From the NCBI RefSeq assembly GCF_002699985.1, contig NZ_LKBT01000023.1, forward strand, positions 124,001-188,000: a stretch of 64,000 nt of DNA, given 5' to 3'. Position numbers and translations under genes: made by a program. Below the pieces are notes generated by a model. The model was not told the DNA's origin, did no database searches, and saw nothing but the letters and a program-made list of their open reading frames with translations. The stretch is from Pseudomonas sp. ICMP 561. Its GTDB lineage: Bacteria; Pseudomonadota; Gammaproteobacteria; Pseudomonadales; Pseudomonadaceae. Positions 1-7,450 of the stretch are shown piece after piece (within the stretch, counting starts at the first letter, position 1; every line of letters begins with the position of its first letter).

Positions 1-831
1 CAATACAGCCTGACGCTGGTCGAGGGCTGGAATTTCCGTCAGGTGCGTGCAGCACTCGGCAAGCAGCCCAAGCTTGAGCAAACACTGGTTAATCTCAGCG
101 ACGCTGAGCTGATGACTAAAATCGGTCATCCGGATGTTTTTCCCGAGGGCCGGTTCTTCCCTGACACTTACCGCTACGTCCGCGGCATGACTGACGCTGA
201 AATTCTCAAACAGGCCTACAAGCGTCTCGACGACGTGTTGGAAGAGGAATGGGCCAAGCGTGCAGCAGATGTGCCGTATACCGATGCTTATCAAGCGCTG
301 ATCATGGCGTCCCTGGTTGAAAAGGAGACTGGTGTCCCGCAGGAGCGTGGCCAGATCGCCGGCGTTTTTGTCCGCCGGCTTGCCTTGGGCATGTTGCTGC
401 AGACGGACCCGACAGTCATCTATGGTCTGGGCGAGCGCTACAACGGCAAGTTGACCCGCGCTCACCTGAAAGAGCCCACGCCTTACAACACCTACGTCAT
501 CTCCGGTTTGCCACCTACGCCCATTTCTTTGGTCGGCCGTGAAGCGATTCACGCTGCCCTCAACCCGGTGCCGGGGCGCAGCCTTTATTTCGTCGCCCGG
601 GGCGATGGCAGTCACGTATTTTCCGATGACCTGGACGCGCACAACGCCGCGGTTCGCGAGTTTCAGCTCAAGCGTCGTGCTGACTACCGATCGAGTCCGG
701 CCCCGGCCGCAGTTCCAGTAGTCCCCGCGACTCCTGCGGAGCCCGTCCCGGCGGTCGAGCCCAATCCGGCGGCGACTGATGAAGCGAAAGCAGAACAAGA
801 CACCGCGCCGAGCGAGCAAAAATCACAATGA
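1..831 (+). CDS. mltG: Endolytic murein transglycosylase MltG (3' part)
   Basis: The frame is open from the first base, so the N-terminus and membrane anchor lie outside the window. MltG cleaves nascent peptidoglycan strands in the periplasm and helps terminate glycan chains. The conserved YceG/MltG core is visible: LIMASLVEKETG holds the catalytic glutamate, followed by GVFVRRL, LQTDPTVIYG, YNTY and GLPPTPI near the end of the domain. After the core (about residue 220 of this fragment) comes an Ala/Pro/Glu-rich tail of about 50 residues, probably disordered. The gene lies 19 bases before tmk, the usual arrangement in gammaproteobacteria (pabC-mltG-tmk-holB). The family assignment is secure. 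Confidence 0.95.
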   Translation, partial: QYSLTLVEGWNFRQVRAALGKQPKLEQTLVNLSDAELMTKIGHPDVFPEGRFFPDTYRYVRGMTDAEILKQAYKRLDDVLEEEWAKRAADVPYTDAYQALIMASLVEKETGVPQERGQIAGVFVRRLALGMLLQTDPTVIYGLGERYNGKLTRAHLKEPTPYNTYVISGLPPTPISLVGREAIHAALNPVPGRSLYFVARGDGSHVFSDDLDAHNAAVREFQLKRRADYRSSPAPAAVPVVPATPAEPVPAVEPNPAATDEAKAEQDTAPSEQKSQ

Positions 832-850
832 ATTTTATTGAGTACACCCT

Positions 851-1483
851 GTGACCGGCCTGTTTATCACCCTCGAGGGCCCGGAAGGTGCCGGTAAAAG
901 CACCAACCGTGAATACCTTGCAGCGCAACTGCGCTCTGAAGGCATCGACGTATTGCTGACTCGTGAGCCGGGCGGTACGCCGCTGGCTGAGCGCATTCGT
1001 GAACTGTTGCTGGCACCCAGCGACGAAGCCATGCATGCCGATACCGAGTTGCTGTTGGTGTTTGCTGCTCGTGCGCAACATCTGGCTGAAGTGATTCGTC
1101 CGGCACTGGCGCGTGGCGCGGTTGTCCTGTGTGATCGTTTCACGGATGCAACTTACGCCTATCAAGGTGGTGGTCGTGGCTTGTCCCACGAGCGGATCGC
1201 TGCGTTGGAGAATTTCGTACAGGGCGATTTGCGCCCGGACCTGACTCTGGTGTTCGATTTGCCGGTAGAAGTGGGTCTGGCGCGGGCCACTGCGCGGGGG
1301 CGGCTGGATCGTTTCGAGCAGGAAGGCAGGACCTTTTTCGACGCGGTGCGCAGTACGTATCTGAATCGCGCCAAAGCCGAGCCGGGACGTTATCGTCTGG
1401 TGGATGCGGCGCAATCCCTGCCTGACGTGCAGCGTTCTCTCGACGCATTATTGCCTGAATTGTTGAGTCTGCACCGTGGCTGA
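851..1483 (+). CDS. tmk: Thymidylate kinase
   Basis: Phosphorylates dTMP to dTDP in the cytoplasm, an essential step of dTTP synthesis. The 210-residue length is typical. The P-loop GPEGAGKST is at residues 8-16, the DR-containing motif CDRFTDATYAYQGGGRG around 95-111, and a lid segment RGRLDRFE around 149-156 is like that of the E. coli enzyme. The start is GTG at 851; it gives the normal N-terminus directly before the P-loop. The 3' end overlaps the holB start by 8 bases, which suggests translational coupling. Confidence 0.97.
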   Translation: MTGLFITLEGPEGAGKSTNREYLAAQLRSEGIDVLLTREPGGTPLAERIRELLLAPSDEAMHADTELLLVFAARAQHLAEVIRPALARGAVVLCDRFTDATYAYQGGGRGLSHERIAALENFVQGDLRPDLTLVFDLPVEVGLARATARGRLDRFEQEGRTFFDAVRSTYLNRAKAEPGRYRLVDAAQSLPDVQRSLDALLPELLSLHRG

Positions 1484-2462
1484 AGCTTATCCCTGGCAGG
1501 AGCAGCTCTGGCAGCAATTGGCGGGTCGTGCTCAACACGCCCACGCTTATTTGCTGCATGGGCCTATTGGCATTGGCAAGCGAGCACTGGCTGAGCGGTT
1601 GATGGGCAGTCTGCTGTGCCAGCGACCGGAAGGTCTGGAAGCGTGCGGTCAGTGCAAATCCTGTCTGTTGCTGGCGGCGGGAAGTCACCCGGACAATTAC
1701 GTGCTGGAGCCGGAAGAGGCGGACAAGGCGATCAAGGTCGATCAGGTCCGCGATCTGGTGAGTTTTGTGGTGCAGACGGCACAAATGGGTGGCCGCAAAG
1801 TGGTGTTGATCGAGCCGGTCGAGTCGATGAACATCAATGCCGCCAACGCTTTGTTGAAAAGCCTTGAAGAGCCTTCGGGCAACACCGTTTTGCTGCTGGT
1901 CAGTCATCAACCCAGCCGACTGTTGCCGACGGTCAAAAGCCGTTGCGTGCAACAGGCCTGCCCGCTGCCCAGTGAGGAGATGAGTCTCACATGGCTTGCC
2001 AAGGCATTGCCTGAGAGCAGCGAGGAGGAGCGGAGCGAGTTGCTGACCCTCGCCGCCGGTTCGCCGCTTGCCGCTGTCAGCCTTCAGACCCAGGGCGTGC
2101 GCGAGCAGCGTGCTCAGGTGGTGGATGGCGTAAAGAAGCTGCTCAAGCAGCAACAATCGCCAACCCAACTGGCTGAAGGCTGGAAAGATATCCCGCTGCT
2201 GTTGCTGTTTGACTGGTTCTGCGACTGGTCGCACCTGATTCTGCGTTATCAACTGACCGGGGACGAACAAGGCCTGGGTTTGGAGGATATGCGCAAAGTA
2301 GTGCAGTATCTGGCGCAGAAGTCCGCGCAGGGCAAGGTGCTCGAGATTCAGGACTGGATTCTGGCCCAGCGTCAGAAAGTCATGTCCAAGGCCAACCTGA
2401 ACAGGGTATTACTGCTTGAGGCCTTGCTGGTTCAATGGTCGGGGCTGATCAGTCAGCGCTAG
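1476..2462 (+). CDS. holB: DNA polymerase III delta-prime subunit
   Basis: A fixed (stator) subunit of the clamp loader that places the beta clamp on DNA. The 328 residues begin at GTG 1476 inside tmk. A degenerate Walker A (GPIGIGKRAL) is followed by the zinc module with cysteines in the CGQCKSC segment, then the KSRC (sensor/SRC) motif near residue 152, all characteristic of delta-prime/gamma proteins. The C-terminal collar domain is less conserved. The gene is part of the tmk-holB-pilZ-tatD run and is probably co-transcribed. Confidence 0.96.
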   Translation: MAEAYPWQEQLWQQLAGRAQHAHAYLLHGPIGIGKRALAERLMGSLLCQRPEGLEACGQCKSCLLLAAGSHPDNYVLEPEEADKAIKVDQVRDLVSFVVQTAQMGGRKVVLIEPVESMNINAANALLKSLEEPSGNTVLLLVSHQPSRLLPTVKSRCVQQACPLPSEEMSLTWLAKALPESSEEERSELLTLAAGSPLAAVSLQTQGVREQRAQVVDGVKKLLKQQQSPTQLAEGWKDIPLLLLFDWFCDWSHLILRYQLTGDEQGLGLEDMRKVVQYLAQKSAQGKVLEIQDWILAQRQKVMSKANLNRVLLLEALLVQWSGLISQR

Positions 2463-2526
2463 CGTTTAGTCGTCAGACGGAAATGCATTTAAATTCAGTT
2501 GGTTATGTTTTTTGATAGGAGTTGTC

Positions 2527-2883
2527 ATGAGCCTGCCGCCGAGTTCCGGTCCACGAAATGGCATTTTGTCTCTGACTATCAAGGACAAGTCCGTTCTCTA
2601 CGCGGCCTACATGCCCTTTATCAGAAATGGCGGACTGTTCATCCCCACCAGTAAAAGCTACAAGCTCGGGGATGAAGTGTTCATGTTGTTGAACCTGATG
2701 GATGAACCGGAAAAAATTCCGGTGGCGGGCAAAGTAGCCTGGATCACCCCCAAGGGCGCGCAAGGTAATCGCGCGGCTGGCGTCGGCGTGCAATTCAATG
2801 ACGGCGACACGACCGCCCGTACCATGATCGAAACCTATCTGGCCGGTGCTTTGAAGTCCGACCGTCCCACTCACACGATGTAG
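2527..2883 (+). CDS. pilZ: Type IV pilus assembly protein PilZ
   Basis: Founding member of the PilZ domain family, required for type IV pilus biogenesis; in Pseudomonas and Xanthomonas it works with PilB and FimX-type proteins. The product is 118 residues, the same length as the P. aeruginosa protein as I recall it. The start at ATG 2527 is preceded by AGGAG at 2517-2521; an upstream in-frame start would lack this signal. The N-terminal RxxxR motif used by other PilZ domains to bind cyclic di-GMP is absent, as is usual for this orthologue group. The location between holB and tatD is conserved in the genus. Confidence 0.95.
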   Translation: MSLPPSSGPRNGILSLTIKDKSVLYAAYMPFIRNGGLFIPTSKSYKLGDEVFMLLNLMDEPEKIPVAGKVAWITPKGAQGNRAAGVGVQFNDGDTTARTMIETYLAGALKSDRPTHTM

Positions 2884-2895
2884 TTGCCTATTTCC

Positions 2896-3681
2896 ATGCT
2901 TGTAGATTCCCATTGCCACCTTGACCGCCTGGACCTTGCCGAGCATTCCGGATCACTGGATGCTGCCCTTGAGGCTGCACGTGGCCGGGGTGTCGGACAC
3001 TTTCTGTGCATCGGCGTCAGCGCCGAAAACGCCGGAGCAGTGAAGGCGCTTGCCGAGCAATACGATGATGTTGATTGCTCAGTGGGTATCCATCCACTGG
3101 ACCTGACACCAGGCGAAACGCCAGCGCTGGACTGGCTGCTCAAAGAGCTGGATCACCCACGGGTGGTGGCGATTGGCGAAACGGGTCTGGACTACCATTA
3201 CGAGCCCGAAGCGGCGGAGTTGCAGCAGGCGTCGTTTCGACTGCATCTGCAAGCCGCGAACATCACCGGCAAGCCGGTCATCGTTCACACTCGCGGCGCG
3301 CGGGTCGACACCTTGAGCCTGCTGCGCGAGGCTGCATTGCCTCAGGGCGGGGTGCTGCACTGTTTCACCGAAGACTGGGACATGGCCAAGGCGGCGCTGG
3401 ATCTTGGTTTTTACATATCCCTGTCTGGCATCGTCACCTTCCGCAACGCCGATGCGCTGCGTGACGTGGCGCGTCAGGTGCCAGCGGATCGGTTGTTGGT
3501 GGAAACGGATTCTCCTTACCTCGCGCCAATCCCATACCGGGGCAAACCCAACCTGCCTCAGTACGTGCGTGAAGTGGCCGAATTTCTGGCCATGTTGCGC
3601 GGTGAGTCTTACGAGCAGTTTGCGGAAATGACGACTGCCAACTTTGCCCGACTGTTCCCCTTGGCGCATCTGAAGGCTTGA
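2896..3681 (+). CDS. TatD-family metal-dependent hydrolase (YcfH-like)
   Basis: A TIM-barrel deoxyribonuclease/3'-5' exonuclease of the amidohydrolase superfamily. The N-terminus carries the metal-binding DSHCHLD motif, GIHPLD follows at about 60, GETGLDYH at about 95, VIVHTRGA and HCFTED in the middle, and ETDSPYLAP near 205; these give the His/Glu/Asp ligands. The length of 261 residues is normal. I chose ATG 2896 over the in-frame TTG at 2884 because it places the DSHCHLD motif near residue 3, as in relatives. Position after holB matches E. coli ycfH. It probably ends the operon; an oppositely oriented sRNA terminator lies 12 bases downstream. Confidence 0.93.
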   Translation: MLVDSHCHLDRLDLAEHSGSLDAALEAARGRGVGHFLCIGVSAENAGAVKALAEQYDDVDCSVGIHPLDLTPGETPALDWLLKELDHPRVVAIGETGLDYHYEPEAAELQQASFRLHLQAANITGKPVIVHTRGARVDTLSLLREAALPQGGVLHCFTEDWDMAKAALDLGFYISLSGIVTFRNADALRDVARQVPADRLLVETDSPYLAPIPYRGKPNLPQYVREVAEFLAMLRGESYEQFAEMTTANFARLFPLAHLKA

Positions 3682-3692
3682 CGAATCGCAGG

Positions 3693-3811
3693 CAAAAAAA
3701 ACCCGGGTTCTGGGGGGTGAATCCGGGTTAAGACCATTAGGAGTAAAACAAAGGTGCGCTATCCATCTGCACCTTTATTGGCGCGTCACTTGGGGGAGAT
3801 GTCGCGCCAAC
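3693..3811 (-). ncRNA. rgsA: Small RNA, candidate RgsA (P16)
   Basis: Read on the minus strand, three hairpins follow one another in about 120 nt: 3778-3785 with 3803-3810, 3750-3757 with 3769-3776, and 3700-3710 with 3719-3729. The last is a GC-rich stem followed by eight T residues (3693-3700), a clear intrinsic terminator. A sigma-S-like -10 (CAATACT preceded by TG) lies at about 3818-3824 on the minus strand, placing the start near 3811. In P. aeruginosa, RgsA, a Gac- and RpoS-dependent sRNA of about 120 nt, is next to the tatD homologue. Identity is by position, length and structure, not by alignment. Confidence 0.72.
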
Positions 3812-3964
3812 GTACTAAGTATTGGTCATGCTCGCCTGGCGTCCAGTCGCTTCTGTACGTTTTTTAAACAGATTTGGAATAGCGCCGCGGTTGTTGAGTC
3901 CGTTTTATCTATGATTTACGGCCACACCTCTGGAATGCTGCCTGGGACCGAGATCGCATTGCCT

Positions 3965-4051
3965 GTTGGAGCGAGGCTTGCCCGCGAATCAGTTGGTGCG
4001 GTGTGTCAGATGACCCGCGTCATCGTTCTTCGCGGGCAAGCCTCGCTCCAA
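3965..4051. repeat. REPIN (inverted REP pair)
   Basis: The two arms, 3965-3987 and 4029-4051, are inverted copies of the GGAGCGAGGCTTGCCCGCGA palindromic core typical of Pseudomonas. The open frames over this stretch are only translations of the repeat. Together with the sRNA and the single REP at 4074 it accounts for most of the gap between the tatD-family gene and the TetR gene. Confidence 0.85.
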
Positions 4052-4073
4052 AAGGGGGAGCGTGGTTTTCATG

Positions 4074-4098
4074 TGGGAGCCGAGCTTGCTCGCGATGA
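4074..4098. repeat. Single REP sequence
   Basis: GTGGGAGCCGAGCTTGCTCG followed by CGATG, a solitary REP half without a partner arm nearby. From here to 4266 I see no gene. Confidence 0.7.
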
Positions 4099-4266
4099 GA
4101 CCAACACCATTCTTTCCCCGAAGTGAGTTCCCGGATTGTCCGACACTCTCCCGTCAAAACCCGCACTTCACGCATTTAACGCACCATGGTCGGATGATCC
4201 GTGCAATTTCGCGCGGGTTAGGCATAATGCAGAGCTTCGATTTTGAGCCGTGCAGACCTTCTTAAT

Positions 4267-4929
4267 ATGCAAAAAGAACCTCGTAAGGTCCGTGAGTTTC
4301 GCCGCCGTGAGCAGGAAATCCTCGACACGGCGCTTAAGTTATTTCTCGATGAAGGCGAAGACAGCGTTACTGTCGAGATGATTGCGGACGCCGTCGGTAT
4401 TGGCAAAGGCACCATCTACAAGCACTTCAAATCCAAGGCGGAAATCTATTTGCGCCTGATGCTCGACTACGAGCGTGATCTGAACGAGTTACTGCATTCA
4501 GCGGATCTGGAAAAGGACAAGGAGTCGCTTTCCCGCGCCTACTTCGAATTCCGCATGCGTGATCCACAGCGTTATCGCCTGTTTGATCGTCTGGAAGAGA
4601 AGGTCGTCAAAGGCAATCAGGTGCCAGAACTGGTCGAGGAACTGCACAAGATCCGCGCCTCGAACTTCGAACACCTGACGCTGCTGATAAAAGGGCGGAT
4701 CAATGAAGGCAAGCTCGAAGACGTCCCGCCGTATTTCCACTACTGCGCTGCCTGGGCTCTGGTGCATGGCGCGGTTGCGCTCTACCACTCGCCGTTTTGG
4801 AGCAATGTGCTTGAAGATCAGGAAGGCTTTTTTCAATTCCTGATGGATATCGGTGTGCGCATGGGCAACAAGCGCAAGCGCGATACAGATGTAATTGCCG
4901 ATCCCAAGGCAGATTCCACAGATCAGTAA
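4267..4929 (+). CDS. TetR/AcrR family transcriptional regulator
   Basis: A 220-residue one-component regulator. The N-terminal helix-turn-helix is typical: EILDTALKLFLDEG, then VTVEMIADAVGIGKGTIYKHFKSKAEIYLRL at residues 35-65. The C-terminal ligand domain is not recognisable by eye. The start is taken as ATG 4267; an in-frame TTG at 4243 would add eight residues and neither has a strong ribosome site. It stands alone before a lipoprotein gene on the same strand. The same neighbourhood (tatD, TetR, DUF4823, DUF1285) occurs in other pseudomonads. Target genes are unknown. Confidence 0.88.
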   Translation: MQKEPRKVREFRRREQEILDTALKLFLDEGEDSVTVEMIADAVGIGKGTIYKHFKSKAEIYLRLMLDYERDLNELLHSADLEKDKESLSRAYFEFRMRDPQRYRLFDRLEEKVVKGNQVPELVEELHKIRASNFEHLTLLIKGRINEGKLEDVPPYFHYCAAWALVHGAVALYHSPFWSNVLEDQEGFFQFLMDIGVRMGNKRKRDTDVIADPKADSTDQ

Positions 4930-5069
4930 CCGGGCTGCTCCAAGGCTCTGTTTCAGGCGTGCTGTACATTAAAAGCCGCATTATTCAGCTTCCATGCGCG
5001 CTCTGGCTCGGAAGCTGCATCAGACGACCATTCGCCGGTTTTCCGTCACCGGCATTTGGGAGGGGAATA

Positions 5070-5675
5070 ATGCGTAGCCTGGTTCTGTTACTGGCGCTGT
5101 TGGCGTTGAGTGGTTGCATGAGTGTCAGCGATCTGGCCCAGGGCACCAAGGATCAACTGAGTGATGCCGGGATTCTCGACCACGGCGAAACCCGTCGTAT
5201 CGGCAATTGGCGCATACAGGCTGACTCGTTCATCTATATCGCTCAAGGCGCGTTCGTACCGCCTAATTCCAGTCCCCATCCCAAGCAGAACGTAGTGGCT
5301 GAAGAAGCCTTTAACGGCTTCATTGAATATTTCCCGATGGTTCGTCGCGCCCGTACGCCATTGGGGCTGGATGAGGCAATGACCGAAGCCCGTGGTTTCG
5401 GGGCGCATTACTTGCTCTACACTCGTTTTGCCAAGGCTGACGATCGGATCGGCAATACGGATGAGTGGTCCGACCAGGAAGCGCTGGATAGGCTCGGTAT
5501 TGATAACGGCGTGATCCAGTTGATGCTGATTGAAACCAGCACTCGCTACCTGATCGACACCGCCCGTATTCGTATTCGTGGCGGATTGCTGACGTTCTAC
5601 GACAATAAACCAGAAGACCTGCTCGGCCCGCCGCTTGAGGAATATGCTCGCAGCCTGTTGGGTCTGAGTCGCTAA
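5070..5675 (+). CDS. DUF4823 lipoprotein
   Basis: A 201-residue predicted lipoprotein. The signal peptide MRSLVLLLALLALSGC ends in a lipobox (LSGC), so the mature protein begins at Cys16. The remainder (GNWRIQADSFIYIAQGAF, then FPMVRRARTP and ARGFGAHYLLYTRFA) matches the DUF4823 family as I know it; its function is unknown. ATG 5070 has a strong ribosome site (GGGAGGGG) and gives the correct signal peptide; the longer frame from 4959 is not used. The next gene starts 10 bases downstream, so the two are probably one transcript. Confidence 0.88.
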   Translation: MRSLVLLLALLALSGCMSVSDLAQGTKDQLSDAGILDHGETRRIGNWRIQADSFIYIAQGAFVPPNSSPHPKQNVVAEEAFNGFIEYFPMVRRARTPLGLDEAMTEARGFGAHYLLYTRFAKADDRIGNTDEWSDQEALDRLGIDNGVIQLMLIETSTRYLIDTARIRIRGGLLTFYDNKPEDLLGPPLEEYARSLLGLSR

Positions 5676-5684
5676 GGAGAAAAA

Positions 5685-6245
5685 ATGACCGGTCCGGGCA
5701 AGGCCAATGATCTGTTCGCGCAGATCCCCAAGAGCAAAGGATTACCACCCGTGCATCTGTGGAATCCGGATTTCTGCGGCGATATCGACATGCGTATCGC
5801 GCGGGATGGCACCTGGTACTACCTGGGTACGCCAATTGGCCGCAAACCCATGGTCCGGTTGTTTTCCACGATCATGCGTCGCGATGGCGATGATTACTTC
5901 CTGATTACTCCCGTGGAGAAGGTCCGGATTCGCGTCGATGACGCACCGTTCGTGGCGGTCAGTCTGGTGGTGGAGGGCGAGGGCGAGCAGCAGATTTTGC
6001 GCTTCTCGACCAATGTCGAGGACGATACCGAAGCTGGCCCGGATCACCCCTTACGCGTGATAGTCGATCCCCGGACTGAAGAGCCGGCCCCCTATATCCA
6101 TGTGCGGGCCAACCTTGAAGCATTGATTCATCGCAACGTGTTCTACCAGTTGGTGGAGCTGGCCGTTTCCCGCGACATTGATGGTCAGCGCTGGCTGGGC
6201 GTCTGGAGTCACGGAGAGTTCTTTCCCATAGGCCTTGAGCCTTAA
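5685..6245 (+). CDS. DUF1285 family protein
   Basis: A 186-residue cytoplasmic protein with an AAGGAG ribosome site just upstream of ATG 5685. Motifs seen are CGDIDMRIARDGTWYYLGTPI and RKPMVRLFSTI at residues 25-62, both hallmarks of DUF1285. Solved members form a two-domain beta-rich fold of unknown function. It follows the DUF4823 gene by 10 bases. No catalytic residues can be named. Confidence 0.88.
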   Translation: MTGPGKANDLFAQIPKSKGLPPVHLWNPDFCGDIDMRIARDGTWYYLGTPIGRKPMVRLFSTIMRRDGDDYFLITPVEKVRIRVDDAPFVAVSLVVEGEGEQQILRFSTNVEDDTEAGPDHPLRVIVDPRTEEPAPYIHVRANLEALIHRNVFYQLVELAVSRDIDGQRWLGVWSHGEFFPIGLEP

Positions 6246-6324
6246 ATCAATAAGTTGCCGCTCAATTGCTTGCTTTGTACTCGGCGGTTAAAGTGCCGCT
6301 CCCCGTTTTACCTGAGGTTTTTGC

Positions 6325-7335
6325 ATGAATCAGTCCTTTGATATTGCCGTTATCGGCGCCACCGGTACTGTCGGCGAAACCATCGTCCAGATTCTCGAAG
6401 AGCGTAACTTCCCGGTTGCGCAGTTGCATTTGCTGGCCAGTATCGAGTCGGCAGGTCATTCCGTGCCGTTCAGGGGCAAAAATGTGCGCGTGCGCGAAGT
6501 CGACGAGTTCGATTTCAGCAAGGCGCAGGTTGCGTTCTTTGCAGCGGGTCCGGCGATTACCCGCAGCTATGCTGCCCGTGCGACCGCCGCCGGATGTTCG
6601 GTTATTGACCTGTCTGGTGGATTGTCCCCAGAGGAAGCGCCGAACGTCGTTCCCGAAATCAATGGCGCTTTGATCGAGTCGTACGGCAAACCGTTTCAGG
6701 TGGGCAGCCCAAGTTCTTCCGGTGCAGCGTTGGCGCTGACACTGGCACCTTTGCTGGCGGTGCTGGACATTCAGCGAATCAGCGTCACGGCTTGTCTGGC
6801 GGTATCGAGCCAAGGGCGTGAAGGCGTCGCTGAACTGGCGCGTCAGACGACAGAGTTACTCAATGTTCGTCCGCTGGAGCCGCGCTTTTTTGATCGGCAA
6901 ATGGCCTTTAACCTGCTGGCCCAAGTGGGTACGCCAGATGCAGAAGGGCATGTACCGCTGGAAAAACGTCTGGTCGCGGAGTTGCGAGAGTTGCTGGCTC
7001 TGCCTTTACTGAAGGTTTCTGCGGCAACCGTGCAGGCACCGTTGTTTTTTGGCGACAGCTTCACGGTTTCGTTAGTGACGGCGGCACCTGTGAATCTCGG
7101 AGCGGTCAACAAGGCACTGGAGTCTGCGGCTGGAATCGAGTTGGTCGAAGCTGGTGATTACCCGACTGCGGTCGGCGATGCTGTAGGGCAGGACGTTGTT
7201 TATGTAGGACGCGTCCGGAGTGGGATCGATGATCCTTGTGAGTTAAATCTGTGGGTCACGTCGGACAATGTACGCAAAGGTGCAGCTCTCAACGCTGTGC
7301 AGCTCGCTGAATTGTTGATAAAAGACTATGTGTAA
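6325..7335 (+). CDS. USG-1-type aspartate-semialdehyde dehydrogenase homologue, catalytic Cys missing
   Basis: A 336-residue paralogue of Asd with the N-terminal NADP-binding loop GATGTVGETI (residues 10-19). In true Asd the active-site cysteine lies in NPNCST; here the matching segment reads SPSSSGAAL (about residues 130-138), so the nucleophile is replaced by serine. This agrees with the USG-1 group, which is not expected to make aspartate semialdehyde. In Pseudomonas, usg lies between asd and fimV; here asd itself is not adjacent and DUF1285 precedes it. Ribosome site GAGG at 6313-6316. It should not be annotated as a working Asd. Confidence 0.85.
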   Translation: MNQSFDIAVIGATGTVGETIVQILEERNFPVAQLHLLASIESAGHSVPFRGKNVRVREVDEFDFSKAQVAFFAAGPAITRSYAARATAAGCSVIDLSGGLSPEEAPNVVPEINGALIESYGKPFQVGSPSSSGAALALTLAPLLAVLDIQRISVTACLAVSSQGREGVAELARQTTELLNVRPLEPRFFDRQMAFNLLAQVGTPDAEGHVPLEKRLVAELRELLALPLLKVSAATVQAPLFFGDSFTVSLVTAAPVNLGAVNKALESAAGIELVEAGDYPTAVGDAVGQDVVYVGRVRSGIDDPCELNLWVTSDNVRKGAALNAVQLAELLIKDYV

Positions 7336-7450
7336 AAGATACTTGGCGGCAATTTGAAGAATCATTCTAGCCAGGCGTGTCCTCCAAGCTCCTGAGATGA
7401 GTACTTTTTACCTCTCGGATGCCGAGGAATTTTTTAACAAGGGATGGGCT

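Noticed and set aside
3911..4265. Two overlapping open frames after the tatD-family gene
   Set aside because: They are translations of REP sequences with no ribosome site.
6325..7335. Functional Asd
   Set aside because: The catalytic cysteine is absent.
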